DNA of 64,000 nucleotides, taken from contig NZ_AP022609.1 in the NCBI RefSeq assembly GCF_010729485.1, positions 3,596,001 through 3,660,000 on the forward strand, in the 5' to 3' direction. Origin of the DNA: Mycolicibacter hiberniae (lineage in GTDB: Bacteria > Actinomycetota > Actinomycetes > Mycobacteriales > Mycobacteriaceae). Below are positions 1-8,476 of this stretch, piece by piece. Position numbers and translations under genes: made by a program. Positions within the stretch are counted from its first letter, which is position 1. The number at the start of each line of letters is the position of its first letter. The notes beneath the pieces are model-generated. The model worked only from the letters and a program-made list of their open reading frames with translations, was not told the DNA's origin and did no database searches.

Positions 1-673
1 GGGTCTGGCGCCGCACCTTCTGCCAGGTCTCCCGCAGCATTTCCCGCTTGTCGGCCAACCCGATCTCACCGGCGCGGATGCGTTCGGCTTCCAGTTCGTG
101 CACCGCGACTCCGTACTGGAACAGCACCATCAGCAAGAAGGCGTACAGCGGGTTGCCCAGGAAGTAGGGCTCCCAGGGCTGCTTGTCGCTCATCCGCAGG
201 ATGCCGTAGCCGACGTCGCGGTCCATCCCGACGATGTTGGTGTAGGTGTGGTGCATGTAGTTGTGCGAGTGCCGCCACTGATCGGCGGGGCAGGCAGTGT
301 CCCACTCGAAATGCTTGCCGTACAACGCCGGTTCGCCCATCCAGTCGTACTGGCCGTGCATGACGTTGTGACCGATCTCCATGTTGTCGAGGATCTTCGA
401 CAAGCCGAGCATGGCCGTGCCGGCCAGCCAGGCCGGCGGGAGGATGCCGAAGAACAGCAGGGCGCGCCCGCCGACCTCCAAGGCGCGCTGCGCCTTGATG
501 ACGCGATGGATGTAGTCGGCGTCACGCTCGCCGAGGTCGTCGAGGACACGCTGACGCAGGGCGTCGAGTTCGGCGCCGAAGGCGTCGAGCCGCGCGGGCT
601 GGTCGGTGCGAACAACCTCGGTGAGCTGTTCGGGCGCCGTCACCTGGTCGGGGGTCAGAACTGATACGGACAT
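1..673 (-). CDS. desA3: Membrane fatty-acid desaturase, DesA3-type (3' end outside window)
   Basis: About 224 N-terminal residues of an integral-membrane, di-iron fatty-acid desaturase, probably the Rv3229c (DesA3) type that makes oleoyl chains from stearoyl-CoA. Visible: a hydrophobic stretch around residues 70-92, the first histidine box GHNVMH (101-106) and the second box HSHNYMHH (135-142). The C-terminal histidine box lies beyond the window edge. The start ATG at 673 is chosen because AAGGAG sits six bases before it. It follows the ferredoxin reductase gene by only 13 bases on the same strand, so the two form an operon supplying oxidase and electron donor, as Rv3230c-Rv3229c do in M. tuberculosis. 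Truncation is caused by the window boundary, not by mutation. Confidence 0.9.
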   Translation of the reverse strand, partial: MSVSVLTPDQVTAPEQLTEVVRTDQPARLDAFGAELDALRQRVLDDLGERDADYIHRVIKAQRALEVGGRALLFFGILPPAWLAGTAMLGLSKILDNMEIGHNVMHGQYDWMGEPALYGKHFEWDTACPADQWRHSHNYMHHTYTNIVGMDRDVGYGILRMSDKQPWEPYFLGNPLYAFLLMVLFQYGVAVHELEAERIRAGEIGLADKREMLRETWQKVRRQT

Positions 674-686
674 GGTTGGCTCCTTT

Positions 687-1736
687 CTAGAGGTCGATCT
701 CAACGTCACCGACGGGCACCGAAACGCAGATCTGGATGTCTTCGCTCTCCGCACTGGAAAGCGCTCCCGTGATCAGGTTGCGAACCGTGCCCACGGATTT
801 GCGGCACGTGCAGCTGTGGCAGATGCCCATCCGGCAGCCGCTGGCCGGTTTCAGTCCGGCGGCTTCGGCCTGTTCCAACAGGGGCCGGCCGTCATCGACC
901 ACCGCGACGGTGCTGTCGAGGAATGTCACCCGCCCACCGGAGGCGCCGGCCGGCGCGAACTCCGGCGGCACGAAGCTCTCCGAGATCGCGTCGGGGCGCT
1001 GCTCGCGCACCGCTGCCACCAGGCTGGGTGGACCGCACACATAGACCGCCTCGGCGTCTGGCATGGCGGCCTGCAGGTGTTCGGCACCGAAATGGCCCCG
1101 CAGGTCGCCGGCGTCGGGCATGCGGGTGTAACCGTGCAGGACGCGGACTCGCGGCATGGCCGAGAGTTCGTCGCGGTAGCAGGCCTCCTCACTACTGCGG
1201 GCGTAGTGCAGGAACGCCACCCGGCCCGCGTATCGCTCGGCGTTGAGCGTGCGCAGCATCGACATCACCGGGGTGATGCCGCTGCCACCGGAGATCAGCA
1301 GAATCCGGCGGGGGCGGATCGCGGGAAGTACGAAGTCACCGGCGGGCCGGTCCAGGCCGACGACCATCCCGGGCCGGGCGTTGCGGTAGAGGTGCTCCGA
1401 GACCAGGCCCCCTTCGTGGCGGCCGATGGTGAGCTCGAGCAGCCGCTGGCCCTCGGCGCTTGCCGGCGAGTAGCAGCGGGTGCGCCGGCGCCCGTCAATG
1501 TCGACGGACAGGTTGACGTGTTGGCCGGCCTTGAAACCAGCGAACGCGTCGTTGGGTTGCAGGAGCAGCGTCACGCTGCGCGGGGTACTGCGGCGGACCT
1601 CCACCACCCGGGCGCGGGCATGTCGCGACCATGTCGGCGACACCAGTTCGGTGTAGCGGTCGACCCCGTGGGGGCCGGTGAGCAGATCGACCAGGCTGGA
1701 ACCCAGGACCCGCCGCGTCAACGTTTGAGTGAACAT
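687..1736 (-). CDS. Desaturase-associated ferredoxin/NADPH oxidoreductase with 2Fe-2S domain (Rv3230c-like)
   Basis: 349-residue flavoprotein reductase that would pass electrons from NADPH to the neighbouring DesA3-type desaturase. Visible in order: an FAD-binding barrel with the RCYS signature (near residue 87), a GGSGITP nucleotide-binding loop (about 150), a CGPP motif near the end of the NAD(P) domain, then a plant-type ferredoxin domain with the cysteine cluster GCRMGICHSC and a distal cysteine in ICVSV. Domain order FAD-NAD-2Fe-2S and length match Rv3230c. It starts in a promoter region shared with the divergent TetR gene, where GTGAAC half-sites overlap the start codon, so repression by that TetR is a reasonable inference. 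Confidence 0.9.
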   Translation of the reverse strand: MFTQTLTRRVLGSSLVDLLTGPHGVDRYTELVSPTWSRHARARVVEVRRSTPRSVTLLLQPNDAFAGFKAGQHVNLSVDIDGRRRTRCYSPASAEGQRLLELTIGRHEGGLVSEHLYRNARPGMVVGLDRPAGDFVLPAIRPRRILLISGGSGITPVMSMLRTLNAERYAGRVAFLHYARSSEEACYRDELSAMPRVRVLHGYTRMPDAGDLRGHFGAEHLQAAMPDAEAVYVCGPPSLVAAVREQRPDAISESFVPPEFAPAGASGGRVTFLDSTVAVVDDGRPLLEQAEAAGLKPASGCRMGICHSCTCRKSVGTVRNLITGALSSAESEDIQICVSVPVGDVEIDL

Positions 1737-1811
1737 ATGTACACAGTGAACACTCGTTCACAACGAGTCAAGGCTTCTTTGCCCGATGTGTTACGCTTCA
1801 CAACAGTGAAC
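1729..1811. promoter_or_regulatory. Array of GTGAAC half-sites in divergent reductase/TetR promoter
   Basis: Half-sites GTGAAC at 1729-1734 and 1746-1751, GTTCAC at 1756-1761, TTCAC at 1797-1801 and GTGAAC at 1806-1811. They make two inverted repeats: GTGAAC-4-GTTCAC (1746-1761) and TTCAC-4-GTGAA (1797-1810). The first lies just upstream of the minus-strand reductase start, the second on the TetR start codon. The spacing suits a TetR-family dimer, so this looks like an autoregulated divergent operator. The motif is seen; the binding protein is inferred. Confidence 0.6.
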
Positions 1812-2525
1812 AGTCGTACGCCGAATTCCAGAAGTGGGCGCACGCGGCCACCGCGGACCGAGCGTGCAGCCCGCCCTGAGCGTCCGCCGCGCCCCGAGCA
1901 GCAGCCGGAGCGGGTTTCCCGCGAGGAACGCAAGGAGGTCACCCGCCGGGCCATCATCGGCGCGGCGCTGACCCTGGTGGACGAACGTAGCTTCAGTGCG
2001 CTGAGCCTGCGCGAGGTGACACGGGCTGCGCACATCGTTCCGGCCGCTTTCTATCGCCATTTCGAGTCGATGGACGCCCTGGGTCTGGTGCTCATCGACG
2101 AGTCGTTTCGGGCACTGCGTGAGACTCTGCGCGAGGCCCGGGCCGGCGGCGTGGACCCCAGCCGGATCATCGAGTCCTCCGTGGATGTCCTGGTCGAAAG
2201 CGTCAGCTCCCGCCGGGAGTACTGGCGGTTCATCAACCGGGAGCGCTTCGGCGGAATGACCGTGCTGCGCTACGCGATCCGCACCGAGATCCGGCTGATC
2301 ACCTCCGAACTTGCCACCGACCTGGCGCGCTTCCCCGCATTCAGTGCCTGGAGCTCCGAGGATCTCAACATCCTGGCGGGACTGTTCGTCAACGCGATGA
2401 TCGTCACCGCCGAAGCCATCGAAGACTCCCCCGATCCCGAGACGCTCACCGAGATCAAAAGCGTTGCGGTCAAACAACTTCGAATGATCGCAGTGGGCGC
2501 CGGCGGCTGGCGCAGCAAGCCCTGA
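1806..2525 (+). CDS. TetR/AcrR-family regulator beside the desaturase operon
   Basis: 239-residue TetR-family repressor. After an Arg/Pro-rich N-terminal tail (residues 1-45) comes a helix-turn-helix (SFSALSLREVTRAAHI, ending in VPAAFYRHFESMDAL), then an alpha-helical ligand domain. Start choice: GTG at 1806 has TACGCT eight bases upstream, which suits a leaderless transcript; GTG at 1746 is also in frame and would add 20 residues, but it lies inside the candidate operator. Divergent from the desaturase-reductase operon, so the likely job is control of that operon in response to an acyl ligand, by analogy with other desaturase-linked TetR proteins. The ligand is unknown. Confidence 0.8.
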   Translation: MNSRTPNSRSGRTRPPRTERAARPERPPRPEQQPERVSREERKEVTRRAIIGAALTLVDERSFSALSLREVTRAAHIVPAAFYRHFESMDALGLVLIDESFRALRETLREARAGGVDPSRIIESSVDVLVESVSSRREYWRFINRERFGGMTVLRYAIRTEIRLITSELATDLARFPAFSAWSSEDLNILAGLFVNAMIVTAEAIEDSPDPETLTEIKSVAVKQLRMIAVGAGGWRSKP

Positions 2526-2529
2526 ACCC

Positions 2530-3576
2530 GTGCGCCCCGCCGCTCGGAATGCCCCTGGGAAGCTGGCCGACGTCACCGGCCCGGGCATCACCGACAGGTG
2601 GGGCGCGACCTGCGCAGACCTCGGCGCGTCGGTGCTGGCGCCTAACGGAACGCTGGTGTCGGTGTTCGGCGACACCTTCGCCGGCGACCGTGTCGGCCAG
2701 GGCGATTGGCGCTCCCCGGTGATCCTGATCGGCACCGGCGACGCCACCCATCGGATCCGTTACCACCGGGCCGGCGGCATTGAGGCGCACTACGCCCGCC
2801 AACTGTGGCACTACCGGCACCGCGAACCGGTCTCGTGGCGCGACCGCGACGCCATCAGCACCGTGATCCCGTCGGATCTGCTCCGAGTGGAGCAGATGCT
2901 CTACTTGCACGCGATCGTCAACCGCGGCTTTGGCCACGTGGCGTGGACTGAGATCTGGCAGTCGGCCGACAACGGCGTCTCCTGGCACAACGTCGGAACA
3001 CGGTTTGCAGCCCGACTGCATCGCGGACACGCCCAGTGCTGGTCCTGGGACTACGACCCCGAAGACGGTTGGGTGTATGTGGTCTCGACCGGGTTCCAGC
3101 GCGACAAAGGCGTCATCCTGCAGCGCGTGCGCCCCGCACATCTCGGGGATCCTCGCAAGTACTCCGGCTGGGGCTATCGCGGCGAGCGCCGCGCATGGGG
3201 CCGCCCCCCGGTTCCGGTCACCCCACCCGGCGAGACCTGGGGAGAGCTGTCCCTGCGCCGGCTGGCCCCGCGCACCTGGGTTCTCGGCGGGTTCATCTCG
3301 TCGCACTATGCCCTGGGTTACCGGGTGCTGGAGTCGCCCGCGGCGGATCTGGCCGGGGCACGGCTGCAGCTTCCGCTGCTCGGTTGCGGCTGGGAGGACG
3401 AAGACCACGCACGCGGCATCGCCCAGCTCTACGGGGGCTACGTGCTGCCGCGTTCCCGGGTGGATCACCCCGGCGGGGTGGGCCTGATGGTCTCGCAGTG
3501 GCACACCGCGCGGGGCTGGCCCTACCGGGCGATGCAGTTCCGCGCGACATTGGTCAGCGACAGGGACGTTCCCTAG
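2530..3576 (+). CDS. DUF4185-domain protein (possible GH183-type D-arabinan hydrolase relative)
   Basis: 348-residue protein whose whole length looks like a DUF4185 domain, a beta-propeller-type fold found repeatedly in mycobacteria; members of this family have been described as endo-D-arabinanases (GH183). Features such as FGDTFAG near residue 49, repeated Trp/Asp-rich blades (WSWDYDPEDGW, YSGWGYRGERRAWG) and LGGFISSHYALGYRV support the family. There is no obvious signal peptide or membrane segment. GTG at 2530 lies four bases after the TetR stop, so translation may be coupled. Hydrolase activity is inference from family, not shown by residues that can be identified here with certainty. Its location beside a desaturase operon is unexplained. 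Confidence 0.7.
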   Translation: MRPAARNAPGKLADVTGPGITDRWGATCADLGASVLAPNGTLVSVFGDTFAGDRVGQGDWRSPVILIGTGDATHRIRYHRAGGIEAHYARQLWHYRHREPVSWRDRDAISTVIPSDLLRVEQMLYLHAIVNRGFGHVAWTEIWQSADNGVSWHNVGTRFAARLHRGHAQCWSWDYDPEDGWVYVVSTGFQRDKGVILQRVRPAHLGDPRKYSGWGYRGERRAWGRPPVPVTPPGETWGELSLRRLAPRTWVLGGFISSHYALGYRVLESPAADLAGARLQLPLLGCGWEDEDHARGIAQLYGGYVLPRSRVDHPGGVGLMVSQWHTARGWPYRAMQFRATLVSDRDVP

Positions 3577-3691
3577 TCCACAGGCGCCTGGACCCGCCGA
3601 CCCCTCGACGACAACGTTGATTCCTCAGTAACTTACTGGGCAAATGAGCGAACCGGGACGCTAAGCTTAATTTTTCCTGGGGGCTAGCTGC

Positions 3692-3697
3692 TAGCAT
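3692..3697 (+). promoter_or_regulatory. Candidate -10 box of first phosphodiesterase gene
   Basis: TAGCAT inside CTGCTAGCAT, about 40 bases before the start at 3738. The surrounding sequence (TTTTTC, CTGGG, CTGCTAG, AT) is echoed upstream of the third paralogue (TAGTAT at 6791), suggesting that the promoter was duplicated with the gene. Confidence 0.5.
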
Positions 3698-3737
3698 CAC
3701 CGCCAAGTGTCCGCAGACTCCGGTGAGGGAATTGATC

Positions 3738-5159
3738 GTGACAAAGGTGAAGCAGTTTCTGTGCGGTGCGGCCGTCGCCAGCCTGGTTGCGGGCTCGGGA
3801 GCAGCGGTAGGGGCCCAGGTGGGCCTGTCGTCAGTGACCGCCGACTGGATGCTCACCGCCGAGCACGTGTTGCTGATCGGTCTCGACGGCGTCAACCTCT
3901 CCAAGGTCTTGGAATACGCCTACAACGACGACAGCGGGTTCAAGACGGCCATGGAACAGGGCGTCACCGGAACCGCAAGCATCATCAACCACACGACGCT
4001 CTCCGGACCGTCCTGGTCGACGGTCCTCACCGGCGTGTGGGACGACAAGCACGGCGTCTTCAACAACATTTTCCGGTCCGAGCCGTACAACGCCTGGCCG
4101 TCGGTGTTCAACCTGATCGAGTACAACAAGCCCGAGATCAACACCACGATCATCAGCAACTGGGGATACCTCAACCAGCTGGCCGAGTCCGGGGGATACC
4201 CGGTCGACAACAACGTCTTCGTCCCGGCCGGGGACAGCCCGGCCGACAGTGACGCGGAAGTCACCGCGCTCACCATCGCCCAGATCCTGGGCACCGCGGA
4301 CAACCCCGATGACATCTCCAATTTCCTGTTCTCCTACCAGAGCCAGGCCGACCACGCCGGACACGAGTTCGCCGGCGGGTCGGAGGAGTACATGCAGGCC
4401 ATCATGAATCTCGGAGGCAACCTCCAGCAGATCCTGGCCGCAATCGCCCAGGTGCAGGCGATCACCGGGGACGACTGGTCGATCATCGTGACCACCGACC
4501 ACGGCCACCAGCAGACGGTGACCCTGCCCGGTCTGAGCATCGGCCACGGCTTCCAATCACCCAACGAGACGTCGTCGTTCGTCATCTTCGATCAAGCCGG
4601 CAACGATGCGACCGACGGCAGCCAGAACCTGAACTACTCGATCGCCGACATCACGCCGACGATCTTGTCGCTGTTCGGCATCTCGCTGCGCTCGGACTTC
4701 GACGGCGTCTCGCTGACAGACGACCCGGCCGTGCTGAACAGCCACGTCACGCCCGTCGATCTGGAACAGGCACTCCTGTCTGCGCTGGCGATGTATGGCT
4801 ACCCGAACATCGGCAACGACATCGAGCTCGCCATCCGGACTGTGGTCGGGTCCGTGCCGTACTTCATCGACAAGTTCATGACCGGGATCGACACATTCCT
4901 GCAGGGAATCGTCGACCAGGACATCTTCCTGATCAGTGGGCTGGCCGAGGGCGCTCAGCTGATCAACGGTTTCTTCGGCGGCCTGACCGTGGATGTCACC
5001 AACACGCTGGCGCACGGTGTTGCGTACCTGCTCGGCTCGGGCGTAGTCGCGCCCACGGACGCACCGCTGCCGCTGCCGGGCAGCGCCGAGTTCTCCGACC
5101 CGTCCCTGCTGGATATCGACCTGGCTGAGCTGTTCGACTTCGAGGCCCTGTTGGGCTGA
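3738..5159 (+). CDS. Secreted phosphodiesterase/alkaline phosphatase superfamily protein, paralogue 1
   Basis: 473 residues. N-terminal Sec-like signal (FLCGAAVASLVAG, likely cleavage after about residue 27, no lipobox). The catalytic domain belongs to the type I phosphodiesterase/nucleotide pyrophosphatase group of the alkaline phosphatase superfamily: first metal aspartate in LLIGLDGVN, probable serine nucleophile in LSGPSWSTVLTG, DHAGH, TTDHGH and GHGFQSP for the second metal set. A C-terminal extension of about 150 residues, with QGIVDQDIFLISGLA, is shared by all three copies and not recognised. GTG at 3738 is chosen over GTG at 3723 because both paralogues align there and GTGAGGG precedes it. 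Substrate unknown. It opens a tandem array of three genes. Confidence 0.8.
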   Translation: MTKVKQFLCGAAVASLVAGSGAAVGAQVGLSSVTADWMLTAEHVLLIGLDGVNLSKVLEYAYNDDSGFKTAMEQGVTGTASIINHTTLSGPSWSTVLTGVWDDKHGVFNNIFRSEPYNAWPSVFNLIEYNKPEINTTIISNWGYLNQLAESGGYPVDNNVFVPAGDSPADSDAEVTALTIAQILGTADNPDDISNFLFSYQSQADHAGHEFAGGSEEYMQAIMNLGGNLQQILAAIAQVQAITGDDWSIIVTTDHGHQQTVTLPGLSIGHGFQSPNETSSFVIFDQAGNDATDGSQNLNYSIADITPTILSLFGISLRSDFDGVSLTDDPAVLNSHVTPVDLEQALLSALAMYGYPNIGNDIELAIRTVVGSVPYFIDKFMTGIDTFLQGIVDQDIFLISGLAEGAQLINGFFGGLTVDVTNTLAHGVAYLLGSGVVAPTDAPLPLPGSAEFSDPSLLDIDLAELFDFEALLG

Positions 5160-5212
5160 TCCGCCGAAGCCGGCGGCGCCAACACCAACCACTTCGACCT
5201 GGAGACCCGATC

Positions 5213-6682
5213 GTGACAACAATCAAGAGATTCCTCTGTGGTGCGGCCGTCGCCAGCCTGGTCGCCGGCACGGGTTCGGTGGTGGGCACGCAGGTGGGCA
5301 TGTCCACCGTGACCGCCGATTGGCTGCTGGCCGCCGAGAACGTGCTGCTGCTCGGCACCGACGGAACCCGCATCGACAAGGTCCTCGAGTACGCCTTCAA
5401 CGACGACAGCGGCTTCAAGATGCTGGCGGACCGGGGCATTACCGCTGTCACCAGCCTCACCGGCCACCAGACGCTGTCCACGCCGTCATGGTCGACCATC
5501 CTCACCGGGGTGTGGGACGACAAGCATGGGATCGTCACCAACATCTACCGTCCGGAGCCGTACACAACCTGGCCGTCGGTGTTCAACCTGATCGAGTACA
5601 ACAAGCCGGAAATCGAGACCACGGTCATCTCCGGCCGGGGCCTGTTCACCGAGATCGCCTCCACGGGCAACTACCCTGCCGACAACATCGTCGCCATATC
5701 CGGCGGTTCCTCGTCGGCCGAGATGGATGCGCTGACAACCGGCGAGACCATCTCCCGGATTCTGGCGACCACCACCAATCCTGAGCTCTCGAACTTCATG
5801 TTCGCCTACCAGTCCCAGGTCGACCATGCCGGACACTCCTACGGCGCCGAGTCGGACGAGTACACGCAGGCCATCATCAACGTCGGCGGCAACCTCAAAC
5901 TGATCCTGGAGGCAGTGGCCCAGGCCGAGGCGGCCACCGGTGACAAGTGGACCATCATCCTGACCACCGACCACGGCCACCAGGCGAATCCGGAGCTGCC
6001 CGGTTTCAGCCTCGGACACGGACTCCAGTCACCTCATGAGACGACGAGTTTCATCATGTTCTCGCTGGCCGGGAACGAGGAGCAGGCCGGTGCCCAGAAC
6101 TTGGCCTACCAGACCGTCGACATCGTGCCCACGATTCTTCAGGCCTTCGGGATTCCCATGCGGTCGGACTTCGACGGCACCCCCATGCAGCTCGACCCGG
6201 AATTGCTCAACAGCACCGTCTTCCCCGATGACCTGAAAGCGGCGCTGCAGGCCGCAATCAACACCTACGGCTACCCGGACATCGGTACCCACCTCATGCT
6301 GGGACTTCGTGCGCTGGCGGGCGGTGCCGGCTACTTCATGCGGGACTGGGCCTTCCCCCCCGTCAACAACTTCCTGCAGTCGATCATCGACCAGGACATC
6401 TTCCTGATCAGCGGGCTGGCCCAGGGCGCCCAGTGGGTGTTCAACACCGTCGGCGGGTTCGTGATCGACGTGGCAAACGACTTGGGCCGCGCTGTCGCAT
6501 ACCTGACCGGAGCCGGCGCCACCCCGCCGAACGACGCACCGCTGCCGCTGCCGGCCGATTTCACCGGTTCCCTGGAGGCGTTGCTGGCCGACCAGACCTT
6601 GGCCGCCGTCGACCTCGGGGTCCCCGACCTGGTCGAGGTCGATGTGCCGCCGGTGCTCGACCTCGACGTGTTGGTGGACTGA
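5213..6682 (+). CDS. Secreted phosphodiesterase/alkaline phosphatase superfamily protein, paralogue 2
   Basis: 489 residues, 53 bases after paralogue 1 and probably co-transcribed with it, as no separate promoter resembling those of copies 1 and 3 is seen. Signal segment FLCGAAVASLVAG is identical to copy 1. Metal and nucleophile motifs: LLLGTDGTR, LSTPSWSTILTG, DHAGH, TTDHGH, GHGLQSP. The C-terminal extension again contains QSIIDQDIFLISGLA, ends in an acidic, Asp/Val-rich tail (VDLGVPDLVEVDVP), and is the most divergent of the three. GTG start in the context ATCGTGAC shared by all copies. Enzyme class is supported by motifs; substrate is not known. Confidence 0.8.
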   Translation: MTTIKRFLCGAAVASLVAGTGSVVGTQVGMSTVTADWLLAAENVLLLGTDGTRIDKVLEYAFNDDSGFKMLADRGITAVTSLTGHQTLSTPSWSTILTGVWDDKHGIVTNIYRPEPYTTWPSVFNLIEYNKPEIETTVISGRGLFTEIASTGNYPADNIVAISGGSSSAEMDALTTGETISRILATTTNPELSNFMFAYQSQVDHAGHSYGAESDEYTQAIINVGGNLKLILEAVAQAEAATGDKWTIILTTDHGHQANPELPGFSLGHGLQSPHETTSFIMFSLAGNEEQAGAQNLAYQTVDIVPTILQAFGIPMRSDFDGTPMQLDPELLNSTVFPDDLKAALQAAINTYGYPDIGTHLMLGLRALAGGAGYFMRDWAFPPVNNFLQSIIDQDIFLISGLAQGAQWVFNTVGGFVIDVANDLGRAVAYLTGAGATPPNDAPLPLPADFTGSLEALLADQTLAAVDLGVPDLVEVDVPPVLDLDVLVD

Positions 6683-6790
6683 CGCGGTCCACTCACGAAG
6701 CTTGGGCTTCCCGCTCTGCCGCGGGTTTTTCCACGGTTCCCTCGCGTGAGGAGACCTACCGAGAAACCTGAGTTTTCGCTGGGTAACTGC

Positions 6791-6796
6791 TAGTAT
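6791..6796 (+). promoter_or_regulatory. Candidate -10 box of third phosphodiesterase gene
   Basis: TAGTAT inside CTGCTAGTAT, 45 bases before the start at 6841, resembling the box upstream of paralogue 1 together with preceding TTTTC and CTGGG. Confidence 0.5.
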
Positions 6797-6840
6797 CTTC
6801 GAGCATCAGCCCCATCACTGCTGACAAAGGGGAACCGATC

Positions 6841-8286
6841 GTGATATCCGCCAAGAAGTTTCTGTCGGGAGTGGCCGTTGCAACCCTGGTTGCCGGCACC
6901 GGGGCCGCCGTCGGGACCCCGGTAGGGCTGTCGGCGACCACCGCCGACTGGTTGTTGGCCGCCGAGAACGTGCTGCTGATCGGTACCGACGGCACCAACC
7001 TGTCCAAGATCCTGGAATTGGCCTACGACGAGGGCAGCGGCTTCCGGACCCTGATGGACCAGGGCATCACCGGGGCGGCAACCGAGGTCAACCACACCAC
7101 GATTTCCGGCCCCTCCTGGTCGACGATTCTGACCGGCGTGTGGGACGACAAGCACGGCGTGATCAACAACGTGTTCTCGGCCGAGCCGTACAACTCGTGG
7201 CCCACGGTGTTCAACCTGCTCGAGTACTACCGCCCCGAGGTCAACACCTCGGTGATCGCCGACTGGGACTACATCAACGACATCGGCGAGGCCGGCGGCT
7301 ACCCGGCCGACAACAACCTCTTCGTCCCCTTCCAGGGGTCCTGGGCCGACACCGATGCCGAGGTCACCGCACAGACCATCTCCCAGATCCTCGCGACCAC
7401 GACCAACCCGGACATTCCGAACTTCATCTTCTCCTACCAGGTACAGGTCGATGAGGCCGGACACTCGTTCGGGGGCGGCTCCGCGGAGTACGCGCAGGCC
7501 GTCGTCAATGTCGGCGGGAACATCCAGCAGATCATGGATGCGATCGCGGCGGCCCAGGCCGAAACCGGCGACGGGTGGACCGTCATCGTCACCACCGACC
7601 ACGGCCACCAGCAGTCGCTGGGATTCGGTCACGGCTTCCAATCGCCCAATGAGACTTCGCAGTTCGTCATCTTCTCCCTCGCCGGAAATGAGGCGCAGGC
7701 GGGCAGCCAGAACCTGAACTACTCGATTGCCGACATCACGCCGACAATCCTGCAGATCTTCGGCGTTCCGCTGCGGTCGGACTTCGACGGTTCCCCGATG
7801 TTCACCGACCCGGAGATCACCGGAAGCCTGGTGGAGCCCGTCGACCTCAAGCAGGCACTGCTGTCGGCGATCTCGATGTACGGCTACCCCAACATCGGCA
7901 ACGACCTGGCGCTGGGCCTTCGCACCGTGGTCGGCACGATTCCCTACGTGCTCAACGGGCTGGTCACCGAGATCGACAAGTTCCTGCAGGGCATCGTCGA
8001 CCAGGACATCTTCCTGATCAGCGGGCTGGCCGCTGTCGGCCAACAGATCAATGACTTCTTCGGCGGCCTGACTGTGGACGTGACGCAGTTGATGGCGCGC
8101 GGCGTCGCCTACCTGACGGGATCCGGGGTGATCGCGCCGACCGACGCTCCGCTGCCCCCGCCGGGAAGCGCGGAGTTCTCCTGGCTGGATGCTCTGCTGA
8201 CCGACCAGGGCTTCGGCGGCGGGGACCTGGTCGACGCCGACGTGACTCCGCTGCTCGACCTCGATCTGGACGCACTGGCGGCCTGA
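6841..8286 (+). CDS. Secreted phosphodiesterase/alkaline phosphatase superfamily protein, paralogue 3
   Basis: 481 residues with its own candidate promoter. The signal segment is FLSGVAVATLVAG (Ser where copies 1 and 2 have Cys, so the cysteine is not a lipid anchor). Motifs: LLIGTDGTN, ISGPSWSTILTG, TTDHGH, GHGFQSP. The third-block motif is DEAGH rather than DHAGH, a substitution in a position that often binds metal in this superfamily; whether this changes activity is unknown. The shared C-terminal extension with QGIVDQDIFLISGLA is present and the tail is acidic. A 16-bp hairpin follows the gene. Confidence 0.8.
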   Translation: MISAKKFLSGVAVATLVAGTGAAVGTPVGLSATTADWLLAAENVLLIGTDGTNLSKILELAYDEGSGFRTLMDQGITGAATEVNHTTISGPSWSTILTGVWDDKHGVINNVFSAEPYNSWPTVFNLLEYYRPEVNTSVIADWDYINDIGEAGGYPADNNLFVPFQGSWADTDAEVTAQTISQILATTTNPDIPNFIFSYQVQVDEAGHSFGGGSAEYAQAVVNVGGNIQQIMDAIAAAQAETGDGWTVIVTTDHGHQQSLGFGHGFQSPNETSQFVIFSLAGNEAQAGSQNLNYSIADITPTILQIFGVPLRSDFDGSPMFTDPEITGSLVEPVDLKQALLSAISMYGYPNIGNDLALGLRTVVGTIPYVLNGLVTEIDKFLQGIVDQDIFLISGLAAVGQQINDFFGGLTVDVTQLMARGVAYLTGSGVIAPTDAPLPPPGSAEFSWLDALLTDQGFGGGDLVDADVTPLLDLDLDALAA

Positions 8287-8304
8287 CCCGCCCGACAACA
8301 CGCA

Positions 8305-8347
8305 CGTTGTGCCGCCAGGCGAGAGCATCTTGCCTGGCGGCACAACG
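8305..8347. terminator. Perfect 16-bp hairpin after phosphodiesterase cluster
   Basis: CGTTGTGCCGCCAGGC at 8305-8320 pairs perfectly with 8332-8347 across an 11-base loop. No long U-tract follows (CGCGTTTT). The stem type is common for mycobacterial intrinsic terminators and it lies 19 bases after the stop of paralogue 3. Confidence 0.7.
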
Positions 8348-8476
8348 CGTTTTGCGGTAATTCCGCACCCCTCGCCGAGGGCGCAGAGCGCTGCGATAGC
8401 GTCCTGACAGTCACCTGGGCCCTCGCCGGGCCAGGTCCCGGTCAGTGATCTCGTCCCCTGAAGGAGCGGTGGAACC

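Noticed and set aside
606..1805. Upstream extension of the TetR frame
   Set aside because: Covers the minus-strand reductase gene; TetR similarity begins only near 1900.
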